This document shows, in pieces, positions 25,396-34,188 of a stretch of DNA of 64,000 nt; the first letter of the stretch is position 1; each line of letters opens with the position of its first letter. Location: NCBI GenBank assembly GCA_016866235.1, contig VGMW01000003.1, positions 124,001-188,000 on the forward strand. Direction: 5' to 3'. The DNA comes from Bacteroidota bacterium. GTDB taxonomy: Bacteria; Bacteroidota; Bacteroidia; Cytophagales; Cyclobacteriaceae. The notes below the pieces were generated by a model that was given only the letters and a program-made list of their open reading frames with translations, was not told where the DNA came from and ran no database searches. Made by a program: the position numbers and the translations under genes.

Positions 25396-28300
25396 TTAAG
25401 CTTTGGCTTCCTCTTTGTTTCTGATTTTGGTCAGATAGAAAACGTTGGGTTTAACACCAACTTCTTCCAATACCGTATAGGCTCTGGGGTTTCCGATTTT
25501 CTTATCGATTCCATTCGGGCGCTCTGGGTTCTTTTCAACCTGCAACAGCTTGCTGATCTTGCTCTCAGCATCATTGATGTCTCCGAACACAATTGCACCG
25601 GATGCACATGAAGCCTGACAAGCGGTGACCACATCCCCGTCCTTCATGGTACGCTTTTCCTTTTTGGAAGTCAGCTTTGCGGATTGAATCCGCTGCACGC
25701 AGAACGAGCATTTCTCCATTACGCCACGTGAACGAACGGTTACATCCGGATTCAATACCATTCTACCCAAATCGGTGTTCATGGCTGGATTAACCTCAAA
25801 GAACTTCTGGTTGTCGTGGTATTTGAACCAATTGAAACGACGAACTTTATAAGGACAGTTGTTGGCACAGTATCTGGTTCCAATGCAACGGTTGTAGGTC
25901 ATTTGGTTAAGACCTTCGGTGCTGTGGGTAGTTGCTGCAACCGGGCACACTGTTTCACAAGGCGCATTGTTACAATGTTGACACATCATAGGCTGGAAAA
26001 CCACCTCAGGGTTTTCACTGGCCACTTCCAAACCTCTTAGATCATCAACGGTTGCATCGCTGCTGTAATAGCGGTCGATGCGAAGCCAATGCATTTCTCT
26101 TCTTCTGATCACCTCGTCCTTGCCCACCATCGCCACGTTGTTTTCCACGTTGCACGCAACGATACAAGAGCCGCAGCCTGTACAAGAATTCAGATCGATG
26201 GCCATCGCCCAGTGGTGGTCGTTGTAGTCGTGACCCTTCCACAAGCTCAAGGTTCCAGGAGCAACTTTATCATCCCATTTGGAGATGGCTGGTTCATAGC
26301 GACCAGCTTTAGGATCTTTCTGGAAACGTGCCAGAACAGATTCCTGAATAACCGAATCGCGACCCATATATGTATTGTGGGTCTGTGTCTGAGCAATCTG
26401 GTATGAAGCGTTCGTGTTGGTAAGCTTAACTCCGCTAACTACCGCTCTGCTAAGCGATCCGTTAACCATTTTCATCAACGGATAAACATTGACACCAAGA
26501 TTTTCTGCTACACGCCCCACCTTAGTTCTTCCATAGCCAACAGAAATACCAATGGTACCCGCTGCTTGTCCAGGTTGAATCAATACAGGCACGTTGGCCT
26601 TGAAGGATCCGACAGAAAGTTCTGCCAATTGCGTATTGCTTTCACCATCGTTGGTAAATCCAAGCGCTGCAGCATCCTTGACGGAAATGGTCAGTACATG
26701 ATCCCATACCACTTTGGTAATTGGATCTGGAAGTTCATGAAGAAGCGGGTTGTTTGCCTGTGCGCCTGTACCAACGCCATAGCTTTGGTAGATAACCACT
26801 TCCAAACCGCTCGCTGCTGTGGAAGTAAGTGCAGTCGCCGCACCTGAAACATTACCAACAAATTTTAGCGCAGAGGACGTTACGGCCGTTTCATAAACGC
26901 CGTCGTACAGGCATTTATCCCAGAACATCTGAAAATCAGAAGCTCCGGAGGCATTGTAAAACCATGCTTTCCAATTGCCTTTTACAAAACTGAAATAGTC
27001 TGGTCTTTCAACACCAGACCACTTTAATAAACTTTCCTGACCCTGACGGGTGATGAAGATTGGTGTGATGGCGGGTTGGGACAAACTAAAAGAGCCTTTT
27101 CTGGGCTCAGCATCGTTCCATGATTCCAGGAAATGATGATCAGGAGCCTTAACGCCACACAAAGATGCCGTCTCATCCTCAGATGATGCTGTAGATACAG
27201 TCAACGAAGCCTTGGCTATTGATTTTGCGATCTTCTCTCCTTCCGGATGGTCGTAAACAGGATTGCAGTTATAGAAAATTACAGCCTTCGTCTTTCCAGA
27301 TTCAAGATCAGAAACGAACGAAGACATTTGTTCATCATTTCCTTTTCTTACCAAGGCTGGTCGTTCGGTTGTAATCGTTGTACCGTAATTACCCAATAGT
27401 GCGTTGATGGCATTTACTACAACCTGGATGTTCTTATCATTGGAGCCGGATACAACAACAGAGGCACCCTTTGCAGCCACCAGATCATTGGCAGCGTTTT
27501 CCAATTGCGCGAATTTGTCATTACCACCACTAACGGTTGCTGCACCCAACTTTTGCGCAACAAGATTGTACAATTGAACTGCTACTGCTCCTTCCTGCGA
27601 AGCGCGGATAGCGGTTCTATAGTCAGCGTTGGCGCCTGTCAAACTTAAATTGCTTTCAAACTGGTAATGTCTGGACATTTCCGTCTTCCCATCATCCAGT
27701 TTCCTGGTTGAAGCATACTGAGTAGCTGCTTCAATGGCTCCATGCCAACTTCCAAGGAAATCACATGCGATGCCAACGATGACCTTGGCCTTTGAAAAGT
27801 CGTATGATGGAATCATGGCAACCCCAAAAGACTCTTCATTTGATTTTAACACACCGTAAGATGAAACAGCGTCATATTGAATGTGACGAGCGGTTCCATA
27901 TTTCGAAGTGAACTTATTGATGGCAGAAAAAGTACTAGGACTGATGATCGTATTGCTGACCAGGACTATCTGTCCGCCAGCGGCAGCGACAGCATCGAGC
28001 TTGCCGATAACTTCCTTATCAACTTCTTCCCAGGAAACTGCTTTGTCACCAAGTTTTGGCTTTCGCAGTCTGAAATCATCATAAAGCGATAAAACGCTGG
28101 CCTCTACCTGAGCATTAACGCCGCCTTTGGTAACCGATGAAAGCGTGTTGCCCTCAATCTTAATCGGTCTACCCTCCCTGGTTTTTACGACAATACTGCA
28201 ATAATCGCCGCCATTGATGTAGGTACTGGCATAGTAATTAGGAATACTGGCATCGATGTCAACTGGCTTATTAACATACGGTATCGCTTTTCTGACGGGT

Positions 28301-28482
28301 GTTTCGCACGCAGCAAGTGTTGCGGCAGAAATACCAAATCCCATCATTCTCAGAAAATCCCTTCTGGAATGACCAGGATCTGATTCATCGTTTGAAAATT
28401 CCTGATGGGCGTGCTGAACGAAAGATTCGTCGTTTCTCAGCTGTTCAAGCCCTTTCCAGTATATCTTTTTTTGTTCACTCAT
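25396..28482 (-). CDS. actB: alternative complex III iron-sulfur subunit ActB
   Basis: This 1028-residue fusion combines a molybdopterin-oxidoreductase-like domain (about 1-720) with a ferredoxin-like domain (about 740-1000). A twin-arginine export signal RRDFLRMMGFG is followed by LAACE. Cluster motifs are CTGCGSCIVAC, CQHCNNAPCETVC, CIGTRYCANNC and CSFC with a distant CQASC. In the third, Thr stands where the second Cys of a 4Fe-4S site would be, consistent with the 3Fe-4S cluster known in this complex. As in other ActB proteins, the large domain is thought to lack the molybdenum cofactor. It relays electrons from quinol to ActA. Confidence 0.95.
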   Translation of the reverse strand: MSEQKKIYWKGLEQLRNDESFVQHAHQEFSNDESDPGHSRRDFLRMMGFGISAATLAACETPVRKAIPYVNKPVDIDASIPNYYASTYINGGDYCSIVVKTREGRPIKIEGNTLSSVTKGGVNAQVEASVLSLYDDFRLRKPKLGDKAVSWEEVDKEVIGKLDAVAAAGGQIVLVSNTIISPSTFSAINKFTSKYGTARHIQYDAVSSYGVLKSNEESFGVAMIPSYDFSKAKVIVGIACDFLGSWHGAIEAATQYASTRKLDDGKTEMSRHYQFESNLSLTGANADYRTAIRASQEGAVAVQLYNLVAQKLGAATVSGGNDKFAQLENAANDLVAAKGASVVVSGSNDKNIQVVVNAINALLGNYGTTITTERPALVRKGNDEQMSSFVSDLESGKTKAVIFYNCNPVYDHPEGEKIAKSIAKASLTVSTASSEDETASLCGVKAPDHHFLESWNDAEPRKGSFSLSQPAITPIFITRQGQESLLKWSGVERPDYFSFVKGNWKAWFYNASGASDFQMFWDKCLYDGVYETAVTSSALKFVGNVSGAATALTSTAASGLEVVIYQSYGVGTGAQANNPLLHELPDPITKVVWDHVLTISVKDAAALGFTNDGESNTQLAELSVGSFKANVPVLIQPGQAAGTIGISVGYGRTKVGRVAENLGVNVYPLMKMVNGSLSRAVVSGVKLTNTNASYQIAQTQTHNTYMGRDSVIQESVLARFQKDPKAGRYEPAISKWDDKVAPGTLSLWKGHDYNDHHWAMAIDLNSCTGCGSCIVACNVENNVAMVGKDEVIRRREMHWLRIDRYYSSDATVDDLRGLEVASENPEVVFQPMMCQHCNNAPCETVCPVAATTHSTEGLNQMTYNRCIGTRYCANNCPYKVRRFNWFKYHDNQKFFEVNPAMNTDLGRMVLNPDVTVRSRGVMEKCSFCVQRIQSAKLTSKKEKRTMKDGDVVTACQASCASGAIVFGDINDAESKISKLLQVEKNPERPNGIDKKIGNPRAYTVLEEVGVKPNVFYLTKIRNKEEAKA

Positions 28483-28522
28483 ATAGCGCGGGTAGCGTTA
28501 GAGACCTGGTTATTCTTAGTTA

Positions 28523-29764
28523 TTAGTAATGGCACTTTGCACATTCAAGACCACCGATGTCCTCAACCTTTAAATTGGTCTTGGAAGTCTTGCCGTGAAG
28601 CTCGACCAACTTATCGTAGTAGGCGTTGCCTTTGGTATTGACGTCCGTTTTACGGTGACAATCGATACACCAGCCCATGGTGAGCAGTGAGTATTGCTTA
28701 ACCACATCCATTTGCTCGATCGGTCCGTGGCAGGTCTGACATTGGATGTTGCCTACGGTCACGTGTTGCGCATGGTTGAAATATGCCAGGTCAGGAAGGT
28801 TGTGAATCCTTACCCATTCTATAGGCTTATTGTTTTGAACGGCGGCGTAAATCTTGGCAATCTCGCCCTCACCGGTTACGGTGCCCGACTTAATCTGAGT
28901 ATGGCAATTCATACAGACGTTGGCAGAAGGGATGTTGGCGCTCTTACCTTTTGCTGCACCCGTGTGGCAATACTTACATTCAATTTCGTATTGACCTGCA
29001 TGAACTTTATGAGAAAAAGCAATGGGTTGTTTCGGTTCGTAGTTTTGTTGAACACCGATGGTGTATAACCCGTCGATAACGGTTTTGAATCCTACTGCTG
29101 CAACGATAAAGCAAACGATGAAAAGGAAGGCAGGGCTTTGCAGCGTACCCGAAATCGTGAAGGGTGAATGCACCACCTCTTTATCCTCATCCGTTAAACT
29201 TCTTTGATCGAGGAATTTCTTGAGCGTTGTTAAAATAAAGCCAAGAATCACCACCAAAAGCACCAGGATGATGATCATCCCCACCAGGATAAGGTTCAGG
29301 TAACCTTCAGGAATCCCAGCCCCAGCAGCTGGAACTGCAGCACCTGGCTGCGCAGCGGCAACAGTTTGCTCTGGCTTTTCAGCTTCTGATTTTACATAAG
29401 CGAGAATCGCAAGAACCTGATCATCCTTAAAACCAGTAAAGGCCGTCATCTGGGCCTTTTGGTATTCTTCATAAATTTTTACTGCATAAGCATCGCCGCT
29501 GGCTATAACCTTGGCAGGATTTTTTACCCACTCTATAATCCATTTAATGGATGGGGCTCGTCCTTCGACACCAGCCAAGGCAGGACCGACCAGCTTTCGT
29601 TTTACAGCATGGCAGGATTTACAGTTGGCGTTGAAGAGACTTTCGCCTTCTTTAATGACTGCCGCATCGGTTGGAATTTCCTGAGAATGCCCTGCTGCAG
29701 AAAAGAGGACAAAGGCCAGCAGTAGTGTTGCACGACCAAGTCCATTCTTTAGGGTTCTAATCAT
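28523..29764 (-). CDS. actA: alternative complex III multiheme cytochrome c subunit ActA (hexaheme)
   Basis: This 413-residue protein has an N-terminal signal, a monoheme cytochrome c domain (CKSCH near residue 50, with the Met-containing AQMTAFTGF), an Ala/Pro linker, a membrane helix (about 158-180) and a C-terminal pentaheme domain with CKYCH, CMNCH, CQTCH, CIDCH and CAKCH. The total is six heme-c sites. The extra N-terminal domain is a fusion not found in the simplest five-heme ActA. It is the first gene of the respiratory operon, with a strong promoter match immediately upstream. It passes electrons from ActB to ActE and the oxidase. Confidence 0.94.
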   Translation of the reverse strand: MIRTLKNGLGRATLLLAFVLFSAAGHSQEIPTDAAVIKEGESLFNANCKSCHAVKRKLVGPALAGVEGRAPSIKWIIEWVKNPAKVIASGDAYAVKIYEEYQKAQMTAFTGFKDDQVLAILAYVKSEAEKPEQTVAAAQPGAAVPAAGAGIPEGYLNLILVGMIIILVLLVVILGFILTTLKKFLDQRSLTDEDKEVVHSPFTISGTLQSPAFLFIVCFIVAAVGFKTVIDGLYTIGVQQNYEPKQPIAFSHKVHAGQYEIECKYCHTGAAKGKSANIPSANVCMNCHTQIKSGTVTGEGEIAKIYAAVQNNKPIEWVRIHNLPDLAYFNHAQHVTVGNIQCQTCHGPIEQMDVVKQYSLLTMGWCIDCHRKTDVNTKGNAYYDKLVELHGKTSKTNLKVEDIGGLECAKCHY

Positions 29765-29801
29765 GAGGATTTGGGATCCGGTTTTTTACTAAAAATCGCC
29801 C

Positions 29802-29832
29802 CAAATCTAAGGCAGGAAGCCGTTTTTTCAAA
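29802..29832 (-). promoter_or_regulatory. Bacteroidota promoter of the act-cta operon
   Basis: On the minus strand TTTG is followed after exactly 19 bases by TAGATTTG, matching the TTTG-N19-TANNTTTG consensus in both boxes and spacing. The -7 box ends 37 bases before the actA ATG, giving a leader of about 30 bases. This is the best promoter match I found in the window. Confidence 0.75.
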
Positions 29833-30149
29833 TTTATTTCTTGAATCGGGAACTATTTTTTGAGTTAGGCAACCGACCAAAAAATGTAAGAGAAAATTCT
29901 CCCAGCCCTACATCGAAAAATGATGATAAAAGTCATACTTCATTGGCCCAGAAAATGTAAAAATGTAACTAACTCAAAACAAGTTAATTCAGGATAATCG
30001 CTAAAGTCAACTGATAAATGAAATGGGGTTTTCGAACCCACTTTTAAGGAAAAATCAATCAGGCTAAGAGCAAAACTTTGCTCAAAAGCAGTCACCAAGG
30101 GCGACTCTGGAAAAGCAAAAAGAAATTTGATTTTTTTTTAAGTGAGGGC
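29833..30149. other. intergenic region between actA and DUF3276 gene
   Basis: About 320 bases upstream of the act promoter and downstream of the DUF3276 stop hold no ORF of note. I see small hairpins: GGGTT/AACCC around a TTCG loop near 30025-30038, and a 7-bp palindrome GAGCAAA-AC-TTTGCTC at 30068-30083. The second lies past the DUF3276 stop and could weakly terminate that minus-strand gene, but no T-run directly follows it. I cannot assign a regulator site. Confidence 0.4.
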
Positions 30150-30515
30150 CTAGTCCCACTTAAGCTCGGAGTCCTGAGCAGATCCCTGAGGTGCTCTGTA
30201 GGAACCTTCCTCCGATTCACGCTGCTGGTCGAACTGTGAGAAATCGACGTTGGGCATTAATTCGGTTTTAACATGGTTCACAATATTGTTCATGGCTTCC
30301 ATGAACTTATTGAAGTCTTCCTTATAAAGGAAAATCTTATGTTTTTCATACGTAAACCCATCACCGTCACCATGATACCTCTTTTTACTTTCTGTGATGG
30401 TTATGTAGAAGTCGTTGCTTCTGGTTGCCTTCACATCAAAAAAATACATACGCTTTCCAGCCTTTACCTTTTGGGAATAAATCTCCTCACGTCCAGGTAC
30501 ATTCGAATCTTCCAC
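30150..30515 (-). CDS. DUF3276 (PUR-domain) nucleic-acid-binding protein
   Basis: This 121-residue protein contains the PUR-like fold seen in bacterial DUF3276 proteins: EIYSQKVKAGKRMYFFDVKAT, then DFYITITESKKR and KIFLYKEDFNKFMEAM (a strand-rich sheet and a helix). Relatives bind single-stranded DNA or RNA; the Borrelia homologue BpuR regulates expression. The last 40 residues are polar and likely disordered. It is a single-gene unit, divergent from the DUF58 gene. Confidence 0.88.
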   Translation of the reverse strand: MEDSNVPGREEIYSQKVKAGKRMYFFDVKATRSNDFYITITESKKRYHGDGDGFTYEKHKIFLYKEDFNKFMEAMNNIVNHVKTELMPNVDFSQFDQQRESEEGSYRAPQGSAQDSELKWD

Positions 30516-30658
30516 GGTTTCTGTCAGTTTGTTAAGAGGTTAAACTGTCTGAAAATTAATCATTAATCGTTATGAGACAAATCAATTACTTGATTTTTGA
30601 GCCAATTTCAGGCATTTAGGACTTTAATGTTGAACAGCGTCCTTACATTTAAAGCTTC

Positions 30659-31615
30659 ATGGAAAAATTATCCCTTCAAGAAGCCTCCAGAAAGGCCATG
30701 TCCCACGGTTTGGAATTCCTTGCCCGTCAGCTTGTTGAGGGATTTGTTACTGGTTTGCATAAGTCACCCTACCACGGTTTCTCCGTAGAGTTTGCAGAAC
30801 ACAGGTTGTACAACAACGGTCAGTCCACCAAAAACATCGATTGGAAGGTATTTGCACGTACCGACAAGCTTTTCACCCGCCAATACGAAGAGGAAACAAA
30901 CCTCAGGTGCATGTTGTTGCTTGATTGCTCTCCATCCATGTTTTATCCGGACCGTGATGAGAATAAGTTCAGGTTTAGTGTTCTAGCCTCGGCAGCCCTG
31001 GCATGGCTCCTATACAAGCAGAGGGATGCAACAGGTCTGTGTTTGTTTGATGATGAGATCAAGGCCATCACGCCAGTGAAATCAACGCGGGCAGGCATTG
31101 AACAGATCTTCAGTGCCCTTCAGCAGGCACAGGAAAATCCCATCAAAGCCCAAGGACAAGGAAGTCAATCCCTTTCCTCTTCGACCAGGCGGACCACCAC
31201 TTCCATCCCAAGCGTTCTTCATGAGATTGCAGAAAAGATCCACAAACGCGCACTTATCATCCTTTTTTCTGATTTGCTGAGCAATGAGGATCCAGATGAA
31301 ACTTTCAAGGCATTACAACACCTCAAACACAACAAGCACGAGGTGATCATCTTTCACATTTTCGATCGGAACACTGAACAAGCGTTTGATTTCGAAGACC
31401 GTCCCTATGAGTTCATCGATATCGAAACCGGTGAAAAGATCATGCTCAGGCCAACCGATGTACGAGCATCCTACCTTCAGAGGGTAGGAGAATTTGAAAG
31501 TGAACTCAAGCACCGCTGCCACCAACTTAAAATAGACCTGGTGGAGGCTGACATCAATTCAGGGTTTGAACCCATCCTGGAAGCCTATCTTCTAAAGCGA
31601 AGGAAGTTGGCTTAA
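30659..31615 (+). CDS. DUF58 domain protein with VWA-like fold
   Basis: This 318-residue cytoplasmic protein has the DUF58 block STKNIDWKVFARTDKLF near residue 55 and a VWA-like metal site LLLDCSPSMFY near residue 87, where the usual DxSxS reads DCSPS. Later motifs are LIILFSDLLSN and HIFDRNTEQAFDF. DUF58 proteins normally work with a MoxR-type AAA ATPase in chaperone-like or metal-insertion systems; no MoxR gene is next to it, so the partner must be elsewhere. It has a weak promoter-like sequence TACATTTA just upstream. Confidence 0.85.
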   Translation: MEKLSLQEASRKAMSHGLEFLARQLVEGFVTGLHKSPYHGFSVEFAEHRLYNNGQSTKNIDWKVFARTDKLFTRQYEEETNLRCMLLLDCSPSMFYPDRDENKFRFSVLASAALAWLLYKQRDATGLCLFDDEIKAITPVKSTRAGIEQIFSALQQAQENPIKAQGQGSQSLSSSTRRTTTSIPSVLHEIAEKIHKRALIILFSDLLSNEDPDETFKALQHLKHNKHEVIIFHIFDRNTEQAFDFEDRPYEFIDIETGEKIMLRPTDVRASYLQRVGEFESELKHRCHQLKIDLVEADINSGFEPILEAYLLKRRKLA

Positions 31616-31627
31616 AGCTTTTTGATA

Positions 31628-31987
31628 TTACCCTTGCAGCGTTTCGTTGTGAAGCCAGGCCTTCTTGGCCATCAGCTCATCTTTTGATTCAACATAATCA
31701 GGGTCAGGAACGCAACAATCCACGGGGCATACCGCGGCACACTGGGGTTCTTCGTGAAAGCCCGTACATTCCGTACACTTACCAGAAACGATGTAATAGA
31801 ACTCGTTCGAAACGGGAAGCTGGTCTGCATTAGCATCTACAGTGGAACCGTCTTCTAATTGAACCTCTTTTAATGCTGTACCGCCAGCCCAGGTCCAATC
31901 TCTACCACCCTCATAGATGGCAGTATTGGGACACTCTGGTTCACAGGCCCCACAATTGATACACTCTTCTGTAATTTTGATCGCCAT
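31628..31987 (-). CDS. 4Fe-4S dicluster ferredoxin
   Basis: This 119-residue protein binds two [4Fe-4S] clusters. The first motif is CINCGACEPECP at the N-terminus; the second is CTECTGFHEEPQCAAVCP, whose extended CxxC-x8-C spacing is typical of Bacteroidota and Allochromatium-type ferredoxins. The second set ends in DCCVPDPDY. The start at Met 31987 (MAIKITEECIN) is preferred over the track start, which adds nine unconserved residues. A -7 motif lies 17 bases upstream. The gene is divergent from the LuxC-like gene, an arrangement I associate with Bacteroidota. Confidence 0.92.
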   Translation of the reverse strand: MAIKITEECINCGACEPECPNTAIYEGGRDWTWAGGTALKEVQLEDGSTVDANADQLPVSNEFYYIVSGKCTECTGFHEEPQCAAVCPVDCCVPDPDYVESKDELMAKKAWLHNETLQG

Positions 31988-32003
31988 TGCTGAAAAATCA
32001 GTG

Positions 32004-32011
32004 CAAAAATA
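32004..32011 (-). promoter_or_regulatory. possible -7 promoter motif, ferredoxin gene
   Basis: TATTTTTG on the minus strand fits TANNTTTG, 16 bases before the ATG at 31987. The expected -33 position reads only a partial match (GAAA on the plus strand). Confidence 0.4.
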
Positions 32012-32063
32012 CAAACACGCGTTGCATTAACGAAATCCGGTAAATCAGGTTTAATCCCAAGCT

Positions 32064-33077
32064 ATGTTAACCTTTGAACAACGTATCGAAGACTTCTCAA
32101 AACTAGGCGATTTGCTTATTGACGATGGGTATGTTTCAAGCCTGGCCGGTGAAGCACAAATGCGTAACGGATGGTTCACTCCGGAAAATGTGCATCTGGC
32201 GGTCAGAAACATTTCAACCTGGCTTAAAAAAGAGGCCTTATCTGCCTGGATTCGTCCATATGTAGCCACACCACAGAGAAAAATGATTGTTGGGACGGTC
32301 ATGGCAGGCAACATTCCACTGGTTGGCTTTCATGATTTGCTTGCAGTTTTATTGTCGGGACACACCCTGCATGCCAAGCTTAGTCACCAGGATAACTTTT
32401 TATTGCCCCGGTTGTTTGGTGAACTCTGCCGCATTAATCCAGCCTGGGAAAGCGAAGTTGTTTTCACGGAACAACTGAAACAAGCTGAGGCTGTTATCGC
32501 GACGGGTAGCAACAACAGTGCACGGTACTTTGAATATTACTTTAAAGATCGACCACTGTTGTTAAGGAAAAACCGGTCTTCTGTTGCTGTGCTCAATGGA
32601 ATGGAATCACCTGAGTCGTTGCTTCAACTTGGCCATGATTTGTTTTCCTACTTCGGCTTAGGTTGCAGAAACGTATCGAAGATCTACATGCCAGAAGGCT
32701 ACGATCTTAATACGGTCATCAAAAATATTTTACCGTTTGGAAAGCTTCTGGATCATCATAAATATGCCAATTGTTATACCTACCAACGGGCAGTGTTACT
32801 GGTCGATCAACAAACTTTTACGGATAATGGATTTTGTGTCTTTCAGGATTCAAAACAAATTTCATCACCTGTTTCGGTAATTTTTACAGAAACCTATAAG
32901 CATCCCGATTCACTCAGGGAAACTCTTGAGTCCAGAAAAGAAGAGATACAATGTGTGGTTTCAGCGATGAAGGAATTTCCTTCGGCTGTTGAATTCGGAA
33001 AAACTCAGTCACCAGGGCTGACAGACTATGCCGACGATATGAATACCCTTGAATTTCTTTCTAAGCTAAACGGCTGA
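32064..33077 (+). CDS. acyl-CoA reductase, LuxC family
   Basis: This 337-residue protein resembles the LuxC-type aldehyde dehydrogenase superfamily that reduces acyl-CoA to aldehyde. GTVMAGNIPLVGFHD (nucleotide-binding side), ATGSNNSARYFEYYF and the catalytic Cys region YFGLGCRNVSKIY near residue 205 are present. It is shorter than luminous LuxC proteins (about 480). No luxDABE genes follow, so bioluminescence is unlikely; fatty-aldehyde formation or another acyl-CoA reduction is possible. The stop lies two bases from the end of the convergent LON-domain gene. It is divergent from the ferredoxin gene. Confidence 0.82.
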   Translation: MLTFEQRIEDFSKLGDLLIDDGYVSSLAGEAQMRNGWFTPENVHLAVRNISTWLKKEALSAWIRPYVATPQRKMIVGTVMAGNIPLVGFHDLLAVLLSGHTLHAKLSHQDNFLLPRLFGELCRINPAWESEVVFTEQLKQAEAVIATGSNNSARYFEYYFKDRPLLLRKNRSSVAVLNGMESPESLLQLGHDLFSYFGLGCRNVSKIYMPEGYDLNTVIKNILPFGKLLDHHKYANCYTYQRAVLLVDQQTFTDNGFCVFQDSKQISSPVSVIFTETYKHPDSLRETLESRKEEIQCVVSAMKEFPSAVEFGKTQSPGLTDYADDMNTLEFLSKLNG

Positions 33078-33079
33078 AA

Positions 33080-33661
33080 TCAATTCAAATGGAAGACACC
33101 CTTTGAACGCTCCGTGGCTTTGAGCAAGGCCATCTCATATTCGAGTCTTGACGACAGAAATTTCTCACGTTTCTCACCGGAGCGACCCACCAGTGCCAGG
33201 CGCTCGGTAAGGCTAAGGTTTAACGCAGTCGCGATCTCCCACAGGCTGATCTCACCACTTCGCACATACCAGCGTGCTTTATCGCGGTACTCCGTGAATT
33301 GAGCCACCAGCGATTCACCTGCGAGGTCCCCATCATTGCTTGCCAATTCATTTACAGTACCACCCGGATACAGCTTATCCTTGAAATAAGGCTGAAGCCC
33401 CTCAAGTCTGAAAAGTCCAGTGCATTTTACAATGATGTCTGACTCACCGCCCTGGTGGCGTTTGATCACCCGTTCCAACTTAACCAAAGATCCAAAGTTT
33501 GATTCATTGGCAGCGTGCTCTGGAAAAATACCGAATACGAGATCAGATTTTTCAGCATCACTTAACAGTTGCCTGTAACGAGGCTCAAAAATATGCAGTG
33601 GCACCAGCTCTGAGGGCAGCGGAAAAATCCGCAAGGGAAACATTGGAATATGCATGCTCAA
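33080..33661 (-). CDS. LON substrate-binding domain protein
   Basis: This 193-residue protein starts with the LON N-terminal domain pattern MFPLRIFPLPSELVPLHIFEPRYRQLL (core PLHIFEPRY) and continues with VFGIFPE and a short sheet, ending in the helical segment SLTERLALVGR. It has no ATPase or protease domain, so it is a stand-alone substrate-binding or regulatory domain. It overlaps apt by four bases and is the last gene of a four-gene coupled unit. Confidence 0.87.
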   Translation of the reverse strand: MSMHIPMFPLRIFPLPSELVPLHIFEPRYRQLLSDAEKSDLVFGIFPEHAANESNFGSLVKLERVIKRHQGGESDIIVKCTGLFRLEGLQPYFKDKLYPGGTVNELASNDGDLAGESLVAQFTEYRDKARWYVRSGEISLWEIATALNLSLTERLALVGRSGEKREKFLSSRLEYEMALLKATERSKGVFHLN

Positions 33662-34188
33662 AAATCGAATAATGATCGAACCGGTGCACCAAAGGATTGC
33701 TCCAAATTCTTTTTTCCACTTAAAAACTGGAGTGAAATGACGAAGGAGAAACCTGTAACCTCACCCCCTAACCTTTTGACCAATCGACCTGCCGCTGCGG
33801 CTGTTCCGCCGGTAGCGAGAAGGTCGTCATGGATCAAGATTTTTTGTCCATTGCGAACGGCATCTTCATGCATCTCAACAGTAGCCGTTCCATACTCCAG
33901 ATCATAGGTTTCAGAGAGACGCTTGTATGGGAGTTTTCCAGCTTTGCGAACTGGTAAAAACGGAACATTCAATGCATCGGCTAAGGCCATCCCAAAAAGA
34001 AATCCCCTTGCCTCGATTCCTGCCACCGCCTCTATACCATGCGATGCATATTGATCTGTTAATAAGGTTGTTAATAGTTTTCTCGCTTTTGCATTCGCGA
34101 GAATGGGTGTAATGTCTTTGAAAACAATACCGGCTTTTGGGAAATCTTTTACATCCCGTATCAACGACTTGACTTCCTCTAAGTTCAT
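33658..34188 (-). CDS. apt: adenine phosphoribosyltransferase
   Basis: Apt salvages adenine to AMP using PRPP. The 176-residue protein shows the PRPP-binding motif ILIHDDLLATGGTAAA near residue 121, the family N-terminus VKDFPKAGIVFKDITPIL, and AGIEARGFLFG near residue 58. It overlaps the downstream LON gene and the upstream hutI gene by four bases each, suggesting translation coupling. In Bacteroidota this purine-salvage gene is usually independent of histidine degradation, so the pairing with hutI is not functional in an obvious way. Confidence 0.96.
   Translation of the reverse strand: MNLEEVKSLIRDVKDFPKAGIVFKDITPILANAKARKLLTTLLTDQYASHGIEAVAGIEARGFLFGMALADALNVPFLPVRKAGKLPYKRLSETYDLEYGTATVEMHEDAVRNGQKILIHDDLLATGGTAAAAGRLVKRLGGEVTGFSFVISLQFLSGKKNLEQSFGAPVRSLFDF

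Noticed and set aside
25816-26847. Plus-strand ORFs across actB (25816, 26089, 26566)
   Set aside because: They lie opposite conserved ActB cluster and domain codons and look like nothing known; shadows.
30068-30083. GAGCAAA-AC-TTTGCTC palindrome as a terminator
   Set aside because: No T-run directly follows on either strand, so it is mentioned only in the intergenic entry.
30143-30162. Hairpin-like AAGTG...CACTT at the DUF3276 stop
   Set aside because: The stem is bulged and the adjacent T-run is on the wrong side for the minus-strand gene.
32064-33077. Bioluminescence (lux) locus
   Set aside because: The LuxC-like gene has no luxA, luxB, luxD or luxE neighbours.
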